A stretch of DNA of 20,665 nt from Carex sylvatica (lineage: Eukaryota; Streptophyta; Magnoliopsida; Poales; Cyperaceae), in contig CAXKVR010000911.1 of the NCBI GenBank assembly GCA_964058845.1, positions 1 through 20,665 on the forward strand, in the 5' to 3' direction. Each line of letters starts with the position of its first letter. The first letter of the stretch is position 1. The notes under the pieces are model-generated. The model was not told the origin of the DNA. It did not search any database and worked only from the letters and a program-made list of their open reading frames with translations. Shown here piece after piece: positions 1-8,570 of this stretch. The position numbers and the translations under genes were made by a program.

Positions 1-866
1 AGACTGTCCCACTATGGGTAGCTTATGTAGGCTACATAGGGTTCACCATCATAGCCATTATAGTCATACCTTTGATGTTCCCTCCAGTAAAATGGTACTA
101 TGTCGTCATAGCATACATCCTCGCACCAGTGTTAGGCTTTTCCAATGCATATGGCGCGGGCCTAACCGATATAAACATGGCATACAACTACGGGAAAGTA
201 GCCCTGTTCATTTTTGCAGCCTGGTCAGGCAAAGATTCTGGTGTGGTCGCTGGCCTCGTAGCTTGCGGTTTGGTAAAATCTCTTGTTTACATCTCGGCAG
301 ATTTAATGCATGACTTTAGAACTGGTTATCTCACGCTAACATCCCCACGATCTATGATTGTTAGCCAAGCAGTGGGAACGGCCATGGGTTGTGTAATCGC
401 TCCTCTCTCGTTTTTCCTTTTCTACAAGGCCTTCGACATAGGCAACCCCAATGGTGTATGGAAGGCACCGTATGCATTGGTATATCGTAACATGGCAATC
501 TTGGGAGTGGAAGGGTTCTCGGCTTTGCCAAAAAATTGCTTGAGTCTTTGTTGCGGTTTCTTCGGTTTTGCAATCGGGGTGAATGTGTTGAGGGACTTTT
601 TACCAGCCAGGTACGGGCGGTGGATGCCACTTCCTGTGGCCATGGCAGTGCCGCTCATAGCCGGTGCAAACTTTGCAATTGACATGTGTGTGGGGAGTGT
701 GATTGTTTTCACTTGGAATAAGCTTAATAGTGCCAAGGCAAAACTAATGGTGCCGGCGGTTGCGTCTGGTTTGTTATGTGGTGATGGACTTTGGATCTTA
801 CCTTCGGCCTTGCTCGCCTTGGCAAAAGTAAAACCGCCGATATGCATGAAATTTGGCAAATCATGA
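1..866 (+). CDS. Yellow Stripe-Like (YSL) metal-chelate transporter, C-terminal part (5' end outside window)
   Basis: The frame is open from codon 3-5 to the TGA at 864-866 and gives 287 residues with no start codon of its own, so this is the end of a longer protein, probably the large last exon. YSL proteins (oligopeptide transporter family, OPT) are usually about 650-700 residues. They carry metal-nicotianamine or metal-phytosiderophore complexes across the plasma membrane or internal membranes. Seen here: repeated hydrophobic segments typical of a polytopic carrier, the block LTSPRSMIVSQAVGTAMGC, an ALPKNCL motif, PLPVAMAVPLIAGANFAIDMC, and the closing MVPAVASGLLCGDGLWILP and PPICMKF. The last blocks resemble the YSL1/2/3 group, but I infer this from memory and cannot prove the subgroup. 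No frameshift or stop interrupts the fragment. The substrate (Fe, Cu, Zn or Mn chelate) cannot be told from this part. Confidence 0.93.
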   Translation, partial: TVPLWVAYVGYIGFTIIAIIVIPLMFPPVKWYYVVIAYILAPVLGFSNAYGAGLTDINMAYNYGKVALFIFAAWSGKDSGVVAGLVACGLVKSLVYISADLMHDFRTGYLTLTSPRSMIVSQAVGTAMGCVIAPLSFFLFYKAFDIGNPNGVWKAPYALVYRNMAILGVEGFSALPKNCLSLCCGFFGFAIGVNVLRDFLPARYGRWMPLPVAMAVPLIAGANFAIDMCVGSVIVFTWNKLNSAKAKLMVPAVASGLLCGDGLWILPSALLALAKVKPPICMKFGKS

Positions 867-1013
867 TTTTGCAATAAGGCTTTTGAGGTTCCATGATGGT
901 TTGTCATGGAATTTATGATGAATGTGTTTGGTTATGTAATTTGAAAATTGGGTGTATTATACTAGAGTTTGCACATGTAGTGATTCATTTTGCGCCATTA
1001 GAGGATTAACTGA
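867..1013. other. 3' flank of the YSL gene
   Basis: AT-rich sequence after the YSL stop codon, probably holding its 3' UTR. No canonical AATAAA is visible; an AATAAG at about 873 is the nearest variant. Nothing else is recognised. Confidence 0.4.
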
Positions 1014-1919
1014 TAGCGCAATGGGAAACGGATCGGATACGGATCTGATAGTGCTCAATCCATATCTGTATTCGTATTTTTTTCGAATACAGATACGGAT
1101 ACGGATTGGATATTAAACGGATACAGATACGGATCGGATATTTTCGGATACGAATACAAATACGGATATAATTCAGATTTCTAATTCAAAATATATATCT
1201 AATTAACTTGTAACGCTATTACAAATATATATCTGATTAACTAAAATTCACTAACATAACTATACCTTTAATTAAAAATATCAACATAACATAAAAGATA
1301 CTCTCTAAATATATTCTAATACAAAAGATAAATAGACACAAAATATATTCTCTCAAGTCTTAACACATTAATTACTGTCAGTATCTTCAAAACAAGATTA
1401 ATCAAATTTCTGAAATTAAAAAAATTAAAATGTCAAGGCTAGGCTTGAGTTGTTCAAAGAAACTAAGGTTAGTCTAGATTTTGAATGATCCAAACTTTTA
1501 AATAATTTATCCTAATAATAAATTCAGTTGTCAGAATTATGCGTATATAATATGCCAAACATTTTGTCTTTAAGTGAAATTGGTTTATATTATATGTCAG
1601 ATGGCTCAGATTTAATGTATCAAAAGGATTATTTTAAACTCAGTTGTCAGAATCAAAGCATATAAAACTATTATCCAACACGGTAACACAAGAATATATT
1701 ATGCGGATATCCGAAAAAGTAATTTACGCGGATACGGATAATTATATGTATCTGTATTCGATTCTGAAACTCAACCTGTATTTGTATCCGAACCCGCATA
1801 AAAAATATATGTATCTGTATCCGAATCCGCAACTATCTGTATCGGATATTCCGAATTCGTAAAAATTCGGATACGAATTCAGATTCGAACAAGTAATATT
1901 CGACCCGTTTGCACCCCTA
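1014..1919. mobile_element. Non-autonomous hAT-like element with GGATACGGAT subterminal repeats
   Basis: The left end (TAGCGCAATGGGAAACGGATC) and the reverse complement of the right end (TAGGGGTGCAAACGGGTCG) look like diverged versions of the TAGGGGTGCAAACGG terminus common in plant hAT elements. About 150-200 bp at each end is filled with short units such as GGATACGGAT, CGAATACAGATAC and TATCCG, mostly in one orientation on the left and the opposite on the right, which is the subterminal repeat pattern of hAT transposase binding. The core (about 1180-1680) is AT-rich and has no transposase reading frame. I could not find a matching 8-bp target duplication, so the exact ends are uncertain and the copy is probably old. 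Confidence 0.6.
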
Positions 1920-1926
1920 AGCAGTT

Positions 1927-2273
1927 GACTATAGTCGAAATTTTTTAGTTAGCACCTCATTAAATCTGAATTAATCCTTTCAAAAAAAAAAAAAATCTGA
2001 ATTAAACAATTCCATCCAATCAGTCCTTTTTCCATTTCTATCACCCACGCATATCCAATCAACGCACCAAATTGAACTGATGCGCAGACTGAAAATACAC
2101 ACTAATTTGATACACATAATAGGTTGACGCACCAATATTTTTTTCTTTTCTTTTTTTCTTTATTTGAATTGATGTTATGATCTACATTTCTTTTTCTTTT
2201 CGTTGATTGGATGATAATTATTTAATTCGGATTAAATGAGATGCTATCTAAAAAAATTTCGGTGACTATAGCC
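1927..2273. mobile_element. MITE with long terminal inverted repeats
   Basis: The left arm starts GACTATAGTCGAAATTTTTT at 1927 and continues through AGCACCTCATTAAATCTGAA to about 2025. The right arm, read in reverse from 2273, gives GGCTATAGTCACCGAAATTT and then AGCATCTCATTTAATCCGAA, ending near the ATCCAATCA shared by both arms. The arms are roughly 70-80 bp, with small indels and a poly-A tract on the left. The roughly 200-bp centre is non-coding. It starts only 7 bp after the preceding hAT-like element. No clear target duplication was found, so the superfamily is not assigned. Confidence 0.7.
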
Positions 2274-2497
2274 ATTAATTGAAAAGTTTATTAAAATTTA
2301 TTTATTTTTATCATCAAAATTTGCCTATTCATAAGGTCATGGCCATAAAAAACACAGATTCATTTACATATTGATTTTCAATAAAAAAAAAACGCTGAGC
2401 ATCCGCAATATAGTTTTCAGATGAGTTACAAAGAATTAATTTTGTAAGTGTCATGTATTAGCGTAATGGATTATCAACTTCAGACTTCAGAGGTTTA
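2274..2497. other. Upstream region of the plastid-protein gene
   Basis: AT-rich spacer between the MITE and the promoter-proximal region of the next gene. It holds an A-run at about 2383-2392 and no reading frame of note. No convincing TATA box was found close to the start of the following gene. Confidence 0.35.
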
Positions 2498-2516
2498 AGG
2501 CCTGAAAAGGCCCACT
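2498..2516 (+). promoter_or_regulatory. Putative site II-type element (GGCCCAC) upstream of the plastid-protein gene
   Basis: The sequence AGGCCTGAAAAGGCCCAC lies about 100 bp before the ATG at 2612. GGCCCA (TGGGCC on the other strand) is the core of the plant site II element bound by TCP factors, common in TATA-less promoters of housekeeping and organelle-protein genes. The link to this gene is inferred from position only. Confidence 0.35.
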
Positions 2517-2611
2517 AAACATAGATTCAGAGTATCGACACAGAACGCGCCGCCGCGCGAAGTATCCACCCAGTAGCCTCTCTTCTCTATTGTTCTCCGT
2601 GCTTCCACGCC

Positions 2612-4210
2612 ATGATCCTCTCCGTTCCAGCCAACTCTGTACTGTTACAACTGCGACCTTCCATTGCTCCTTCTCTCCGTCTCTCAAGTAAAGCGCGTAA
2701 TATCGCTCGAAGAAGGAAGATTTTGTGCAAAGCTGAACTAATTCACGACGCACCTTTTGCTCTCGCCTTAGGCGCGAGCGTGCTAAGCTCAGTTGTACTT
2801 CCGAACAAATCTGGTGGGGCCCACGATGAGGGGGAGGACGGTGATGGGGTCATGGATTCGACTGATTCGAGGCTAGCTGTCATGGCAATTATCAGTGTCA
2901 TCCCTTACTTCAATTGGCTGGTGAGGTTTGTTGAATGAGATTTTATTTCCCTTTTAGTAAAAGTTGGATCTGAGATTATATTGCTGATTTGTTTTTAGTG
3001 TAGGGATGGGTTTTTGCTTGGATGGATACTGGGAAACAGAGATATCTCGTGTATTCTCTGGTGTACTTGGCTCCATACTTGAGGTACTTATTTTATTGAG
3101 AAATTTTGTGTTGGATTTGGCGAAATTCAGTGTGTGGTGAGGAATTGGAGTTCATGAATCTGTGGTTTGTGTAATTTTGGCTGTTTTTGAGAGTGGGGTG
3201 CACCTCACACTTCAGTTGTACACTTCTCTCTTGGAGTGTACTGTTACATATCTTTGTCTGGCAACCTGACCATACAAATTAGACAAAAACAGATTTAGCC
3301 ATTGTCGAGGAGCTTGTTATTTTCATCTCGATATTGACATTTGATGTAAGCTCAGCCAGAAACAAAATTATATCAATGATGTTTGCAAAAGGGGTTTTCA
3401 AAGGAAGAACAATTAAGCAGTAGAAATAATGTAAACTAACAAGTTGAGAATGTCTGTTTAAAACATTTTAAAATCTATTGAAATTGTTAAGAACTTATCT
3501 TCCTTTTCTTTAAAAAACAAGGGTGGTGTTTAATTTTTCAGGACAAATTTGTCCCTCTCACCAGAAGAGAGCTGGTTGCCTATCACCAGTATTCTGATTT
3601 GCATTCTACATGTACAGGTTTGCTACAAGACAGTCTTAAAATGTTTTGGTCTATAGGAATGCACTTTTCTATTATTTGAATCACATGTAAATTCATCTAT
3701 GCAGTTGGAAACCAGCATTAAAAATGGTGATTTCAAGGGTTTCGAATTTCCATTGATGAAGAGCAACACCAAAAGCCAACAGGCCTCCATGACGGTACAC
3801 ATTTTTTTTCCTAACCTATAGCAAGAATAATTTATCCTATATTTATCTAATTGGCGTTTTGGGCAACTCAAACCAGTTTGGGCTGCTACTTTAAGAAAGG
3901 AAAAATTGTTTTAAAAAATGAGTTATGGAAGTAGCATACCTGTTTGAAATATGATAACGGGGTAATGTTCTGTGGTTCTGCAATGCCCACCCGTGCTTGG
4001 TTTAGCTGAATTCTGCTTCAATTTGATTGGACCCACAAAGTCTGGACTTATAATTTAACACCTTATTTTCAGGGGCATGGGAAAAGAAATAGAAAATTAC
4101 CTTCATCAAATGAGTCAAGAGAGAAGCTCCGTGATTGGGGAGTCAACCTTAATCCAAGAGATGAGATGCCACAGCTAGATGAAACTGTTGATGATGACAA
4201 ATTAAATTAG
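2612..4210 (+). CDS. Predicted plastid-targeted small membrane protein, 230 aa, five exons; function unknown
   Basis: Exons read from the sequence: 2612-2920, 3004-3083, 3542-3617, 3705-3794 and 4073-4210. All introns are GT-AG, and the joined frame stays open to the TAG at 4208-4210. Intron sizes are 83, 458, 87 and 278 bp. The first 40 or so residues are rich in Ser, Leu and Arg, lack acidic residues and end in ARRRKILCKA, which fits a chloroplast transit peptide. Then come a hydrophobic stretch (about 47-64), an acidic linker (about 69-86), and hydrophobic segments at about 87-109, 115-129 and 141-155 containing IPYFNWLGWVFAWMDTG, LVYLAPYL and LSPEESWLPI. The polar C-terminal tail (160-230) includes KLRDWGVNLNPRDE. 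I recall similar plant proteins annotated only as uncharacterised chloroplast or membrane proteins. I assign no function. The start is the first in-frame ATG and precedes a plausible transit peptide. Confidence 0.85.
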
Positions 4211-5470
4211 GATTTTTGAGAACCTAGATCTGCTTCTTATTTTTTATTATTGAAATTTTTGTCTACTTAGAATATTTGGGTGGAATGTAGTCTTATATGT
4301 ATGTTAGGTTTACATTTGAGGAATGGATATCTTCAATAAGTTTGTAGATGAGATTGGTTAATATATCTGTAATATCTCTTTTAATTAGTATAGGATAATA
4401 TCAGCACAGCACTAATGAAGTCGGATAGTGCTAGTGGGGTTTGTGCTGTTGTAAATGTGACCAAATTTGGTGCTTGCTGTCTGTAATTCGATACTCTATC
4501 AAGTCATAATCGGTATATAATGCTCCAATATGTTACAGTGATATGCCAATCTTCTGACAAGAATAATCCTATTTGCAACACTGGAGTTCTTTTGTAAAAA
4601 GATAGTTGTGGACATGTTTCAAATGAATGGCATTGCTCACTGGTATTTTAAAATATTGTTAGGTTCAAGAAGAAAGTATTTTTATGGCCTGTAAACCTTA
4701 CTACTTTTATCTCACTTCGCTAGGTGGTTATTTGTTTGCTTGTTAATGTATGAGTTTTGAATACCCTGTATTTGGTTTATAAACCCTGGCTTGCTGCCAT
4801 AGTGTTTTTTTTTTTTAATACTTGTTTACTTACTCTTTTTGAACCTTTTTTGTTAACTGATGCGTCTTTTAAGCAAACATACCTTCAACTTGAAATTGGT
4901 TTCTGCTTTTAAGAGCGGTCTTTTTTTAAGCAAATCAGCTCAACTGCCAGGACTCATCAACCATTTTTCTTGTTTGTTTTTTACGAGCTGGCAAGCTCAA
5001 TGAAAAGATATGTATATATGTCTATCAGTTGATTGATTGCTCAACTGCAGAAAGTGTTAGAATTGGCAATTTCTTCTTTTAATAGTAATTATAGGATAGC
5101 ATGTTTTCTCTCTAGAGACGAGGAATTGTTGACACCTAGAAAGCTACCAGTCAACTACAGGATCAGATTTCCCGATGATTATATTTAGTTGAAAAAGGAT
5201 TTAGTCAACTATCGGACGAAAATAAATTCAATTGTGGAGAGATTAAACAATGATGTATTAGAGTGTTTAAGAGTGTAAATAAGTAGTATTAGATGGTGAG
5301 AATAATTTAAATATATTAATGAGAATAAAAAAATTTAAATTTAGAAATTAGAGTTATTTGACTCGTTGGAAATACTTTTTGTATCAATGAATTTATTAGT
5401 TGACATTTAAAACCACTAACCTTAAAAAAAAAAAAAAGTGAGAAAATGTTTTAATATGTAAACAGTGATA
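4211..5470. other. Non-coding region after the plastid-protein gene
   Basis: The first part should contain the 3' UTR. AATAAG at about 4335 is only a weak poly(A) candidate. The rest is AT-rich with T-runs and no sizeable reading frame, clear inverted repeat or recognisable RNA gene. Confidence 0.4.
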
Positions 5471-5474
5471 ACCG

Positions 5475-5511
5475 TATAGCATACAATTAATATGCCGATG
5501 TGTATGCTATA
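5475..5511. repeat. Short hairpin, 10-bp perfect stem
   Basis: TATAGCATAC at 5475-5484 pairs perfectly with GTATGCTATA at 5502-5511 around a 17-nt loop. It may be a remnant of a small element or chance in AT-rich DNA. No function is claimed. Confidence 0.5.
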
Positions 5512-6116
5512 ATATATGTCTACATTAACCGTATTAGTAAAGTTTCAAATTTTATGAAGTAAATATATATTTTTTTGGGAAATTTTAATTGAAAATAAGA
5601 AAATACAGTTAGGTAGTGATATAATTTCTAAATTATACAATCAGTTTTTTTTTTCAATTTTATGTGATTATGATTTTTTTTTTTATTAAATATGCTGTCA
5701 TCATAAGCGCGAATTACACTAATATCCCATGTGTCATGTGTGTGTCGATAATAAAGCTGTTTCTTTGTCTTTGCCTTTCAGAAAAGGACGCCAATTGGAA
5801 ATTGTCCAGTATAAAGGCCTTTGATCTGATCTAAATCTAAATCAGAGAAAAGAATCCATGTCAATTTCACGTATCGTATTTAAACCACTATATGGATTGA
5901 CATTACACAACGTTCCAACATGAGAAAAAGATGCATTAGTGGGATTCGAATCAAAGCTTCTAGAGAGGTTCCGAACAGTATTCAATCTGTTTAGCTTAAA
6001 AGAATGAAATTATGAAAAGATTGATTAAGGATTAAGTTACTGAGGTTGGCTAAAAGGTCCCAGTCAAACGCCGTGTCCGGTAAATCATATCCATCTATCT
6101 ATCCATGATCCATCTA
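5512..6116. other. AT-rich spacer
   Basis: Contains poly-T runs (about 5647-5690), a GT-rich patch near 5735 and, at the right end, interrupted CCATCTATCT-type repeats (about 6090-6116) that are the left half of a microsatellite split by the next element. No gene was found. Confidence 0.4.
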
Positions 6117-6493
6117 GATGAGGGTTCAAATGCCTCCATTTTTTGTGCATCCACTGTCTCTATTTTTTTAAAACTTTAATAATTTATAATTTAAAATTTA
6201 AAAGTCAAAATAAAACCGTTATATGCTTATAAAAAATTATGATATTTTATTTTTATGTGAATTAATAAGTTAAAAAATCAAGTAGAAATTATTCACATTA
6301 GTACTTACAACTTCTTGATGACAACTAAAATAAAATTAAAATGTCATAATTTTTTACACATGCATAAATAAAATGATGCATATCATATTCAACAATTTTA
6401 TTTTAACTTTTAAATTTTAAATTTTAAATTATTAAAATTTTAAAAAATAAAAATATAATAGAGACAAAAAAATTTGACATTTAAACCGTCCTC

Positions 6494-6496
<3 letters not shown>
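6117..6496. mobile_element. Mutator-type MITE, copy 1 of 3 of a family in this window
   Basis: The left end, GATGAGGGTTCAAATGCC, matches the copies starting at 16725 and 14716. The right end in reverse reads GATGAGGACGGTTTAAATG. Internal blocks TAAAACCGTTATATG, TTATGTGAATTAATAAGTTA and CTTGATGACAACTAAAATAA are shared with copy 3, so the whole 380-bp element is homologous to it. It sits in an ATCT microsatellite, with repeats on both sides, so a target duplication cannot be read cleanly. It is non-coding. Confidence 0.8.

Positions 6497-6525
<29 letters not shown>
6494..6525. repeat. (ATCT)8 microsatellite at the MITE edge
   Basis: Eight uninterrupted ATCT units directly follow the right end of the MITE. 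Interrupted related units (ATCCATCTATC) lie just left of the element, so the MITE probably inserted into, or created, this tract. Confidence 0.9.
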
Positions 6526-6526
6526 G

Positions 6527-6810
6527 TATTAAAACAAGAGCTATAATTTTGTTCTACCTTTTCGGAACAGTTGAGTGATATGGTTCATCTCCAACCCCAC
6601 CAACGCATCAATTATTTACTGTCAGAATTTATGAGCCTGCCAGAAGTAAAATTGACGTAACGAAACCTATGATGTGTCTTCCTGTCACAAGTGCAATTGA
6701 TTAAAACTATGACAGTGTATATCAATTCTTAAATTCAATAATTTCCACGTCTTTGCATTTTTCCATTTTTTTCCCTTTTGATCGTACCACACAATTTTAG
6801 TGGGATTTCC
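6527..6810. other. AT-rich spacer between two elements
   Basis: No gene, RNA or clear repeat is visible. Confidence 0.4.
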
Positions 6811-7350
6811 AGGTATACACCTAAAAAACTTGAAAATTGTATTTTCTGTAAAATTCATAATATCATACTGTACTTTTAAACTCAAAAACTCACAAATTTA
6901 CTCATTTTATTGACTTTTTCTTTTAAAACTTATTTTAAACTCAAAGTATCTATTTTACTCATCATTAAAAAATATTACTATGCATGTTTTAAAAAAATGC
7001 TAGAATTTTAATTAGTCGGTTTTCAAGGAGAAATAGTTCATTTTTCTACTTCAAACTCTTACACAAGCATATATCTAAATGTCGTTCGGTAAGTGTCAGA
7101 AGTAGAGAAATGACTCCTGTCCTCGAAAATCGTCCAATAATTAGAAGACTGATATATTTTTGAAACATGTTACTAGTTTTTTTTTTTTTTAATGAAGAGT
7201 AAAATAGATACTTCATAAATTTAATATAAGTTTCACTAGAAGACATTCAATGGATAAATTTGTGAGTTTTTGAAATTTAGAAGAGTAAATACGATATTAT
7301 GAATTTCAGAAGAAAAAACATATAATTTCTATGTTTTTGAGGGGTATACA
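6811..7350. mobile_element. Foldback/MITE-like element with arms of about 215 bp
   Basis: The left arm begins GGTATACACCTAAAAAACTT. The reverse of the right end begins TGTATACCCCTCAAAAACAT. The arms then stay colinear: AAATTCATAATATC on both, AAAAACTCACAAATTTA on both, AAGTATCTATTTTACTC followed by TTAAAAA, a CATGTTTNAAAAA block, and finally TTTTCNAGGA near the centre. Almost the whole 540 bp can therefore fold on itself, leaving a loop of roughly 100 bp. No target duplication was identified. The small reading frames inside are by-products of the repeat. Confidence 0.8.
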
Positions 7351-7678
7351 TGAAGTCCCCCCGGCCAAAATAGTGGGACGATGGGGCCTAATACTAATAT
7401 CAGACCCCCGTTTCTTTCATACGCCAAGTCGGTGTCACATATTATCTCGCTCGGTTTCTGGAAGAAAAATGATTTCCATCCGAAAGAAAGAAGGAAACAA
7501 AATAAATGAAAAGATACAAGTTGTTTATAAAGGAAACTGAGGTTCGGAGCTGAGGCTCATAAATTGAGAGGAGGTGCAAACTGTAACCAACTCAGTAGCA
7601 GCTATATAGGATTTCTATTGGGCCGCAAAAGGTGGTCGTGGGACCACCAGGAAACACTTTTGCTGGTTTACAGCTAGA
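7351..7678. other. Unassigned region, somewhat GC-richer
   Basis: A stretch with more mixed composition than its surroundings. An open frame through 7331-7540 encodes 69 residues with no recognised motif. The short hairpin GGTGGTC-GTGG-GACCACC lies at 7631-7648. I see no supported gene. Confidence 0.3.
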
Positions 7679-7786
7679 TTTACACATTTTATTTTTATGG
7701 TAAAGAGTTGTAAATCTAAAACATTACTAAAATTTACACATTTTATTTTTATGGTAAAGAGTTGTAAATCTAAAACATTACTAAAA
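7679..7786. repeat. Perfect 54-bp tandem duplication
   Basis: The unit 7679-7732, starting TTTACACATTTTATTTTTAT, is repeated without a mismatch at 7733-7786. No difference between the units implies a recent duplication. Partly similar ACCAGGAA-NCAC sequences lie on both sides in inverted orientation (about 7646 and 7815), so the duplication may be inside a small MITE. Confidence 0.95.
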
Positions 7787-8527
7787 TATAAATTAGGCAA
7801 CACTTCCTGGTTTAGAAACTAGCAATCATTCATTACTACCTTCGTACAATACAGAGAAATGATTCAACAGCGACCCGCTACTTTCTGATCCAGACGAAAG
7901 GAGCCTTTCACCCTTTGGCTTCTATCAAAATATTTCCTTTTTCATTGAAGGAGAAAATCAGAGATTTTGGACTACTATCCTATGCTGCTTCTAAATTCTA
8001 ATACACTAAACAGTTCTAGCCTTTTCAGGCATGATTCGTAGAGCACAAGGTACCTGTGCAATACACGAAGGAGAGAGTACAAGGGGTCCCGTTTTAGATT
8101 CCCACACAAACATGGAATCGGGGGAGATACTTTCTTTAAAGAGAAGTTTAAAAAAATTGGCACTATTCTTTACCCCAAGCCCCGTAGAATCAGTACAGAA
8201 AAGATGAGAAAAAAAGAAGAAAACAGAACAGGGAACATAATCCCTTTAATTTCAAATCAGCATGTCTTGCAAATATACAGTTTGACCAGCCATGTAAGTT
8301 GTTCTTTTCATTTTAGTCATCTTTAACAGTTTAATTCTACTACTAAATCCCCCCTATGAACAACAAAGAAATATTCCAAAACGAGCTAATCAAAAAGGAA
8401 AAAATAAAAATTAAACTAATTTTAACTCCAATTCTTGGAGCAACCCAAAAAAAGAAAGAAAGAAATAAAGAAACACCAGTAACCCAATTGCACCTTCTTG
8501 AAAAGGACCAATATATCTTTCACTTGA
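7787..8527. other. Region downstream of the AAA-ATPase gene
   Basis: Mixed-composition sequence with no recognised protein or RNA gene. Part of it could be an extended 3' transcript of the minus-strand AAA gene. Small frames on both strands have no motifs. Confidence 0.35.
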
Positions 8528-8533
8528 TTTATT
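8528..8533 (-). terminator. Possible poly(A) signal for the AAA-ATPase gene
   Basis: TTTATT on the plus strand reads AATAAA on the gene strand, about 40 nt after the stop codon. Position and sequence fit a plant near-upstream element, but such hexamers are common in AT-rich DNA. Confidence 0.4.
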
Positions 8534-8570
8534 TAATCACCTATTTCTTTCTTGGTTCCTCTCCCTTTGA

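Noticed and set aside
422..907. Minus-strand open frame of 161 residues
   Set aside because: It lies antisense to the strongly supported YSL frame and has no family-like motif; it is a shadow.
1644..1862. Plus-strand frame of 72 residues rich in Tyr, Leu and Pro-Asn
   Set aside because: It is made by the TGTATCCG/TATCTGTAT subterminal repeats of the hAT-like element, not by a gene.
5941..5952. GGGATTCGAATC resembles a tRNA T-arm
   Set aside because: No matching acceptor stem, anticodon arm or D-arm at the right distance on either strand.
7615..7803. Minus-strand frame with a repeated 18-residue unit
   Set aside because: The protein repeat is only the translation of the 54-bp (18-codon) tandem duplication.
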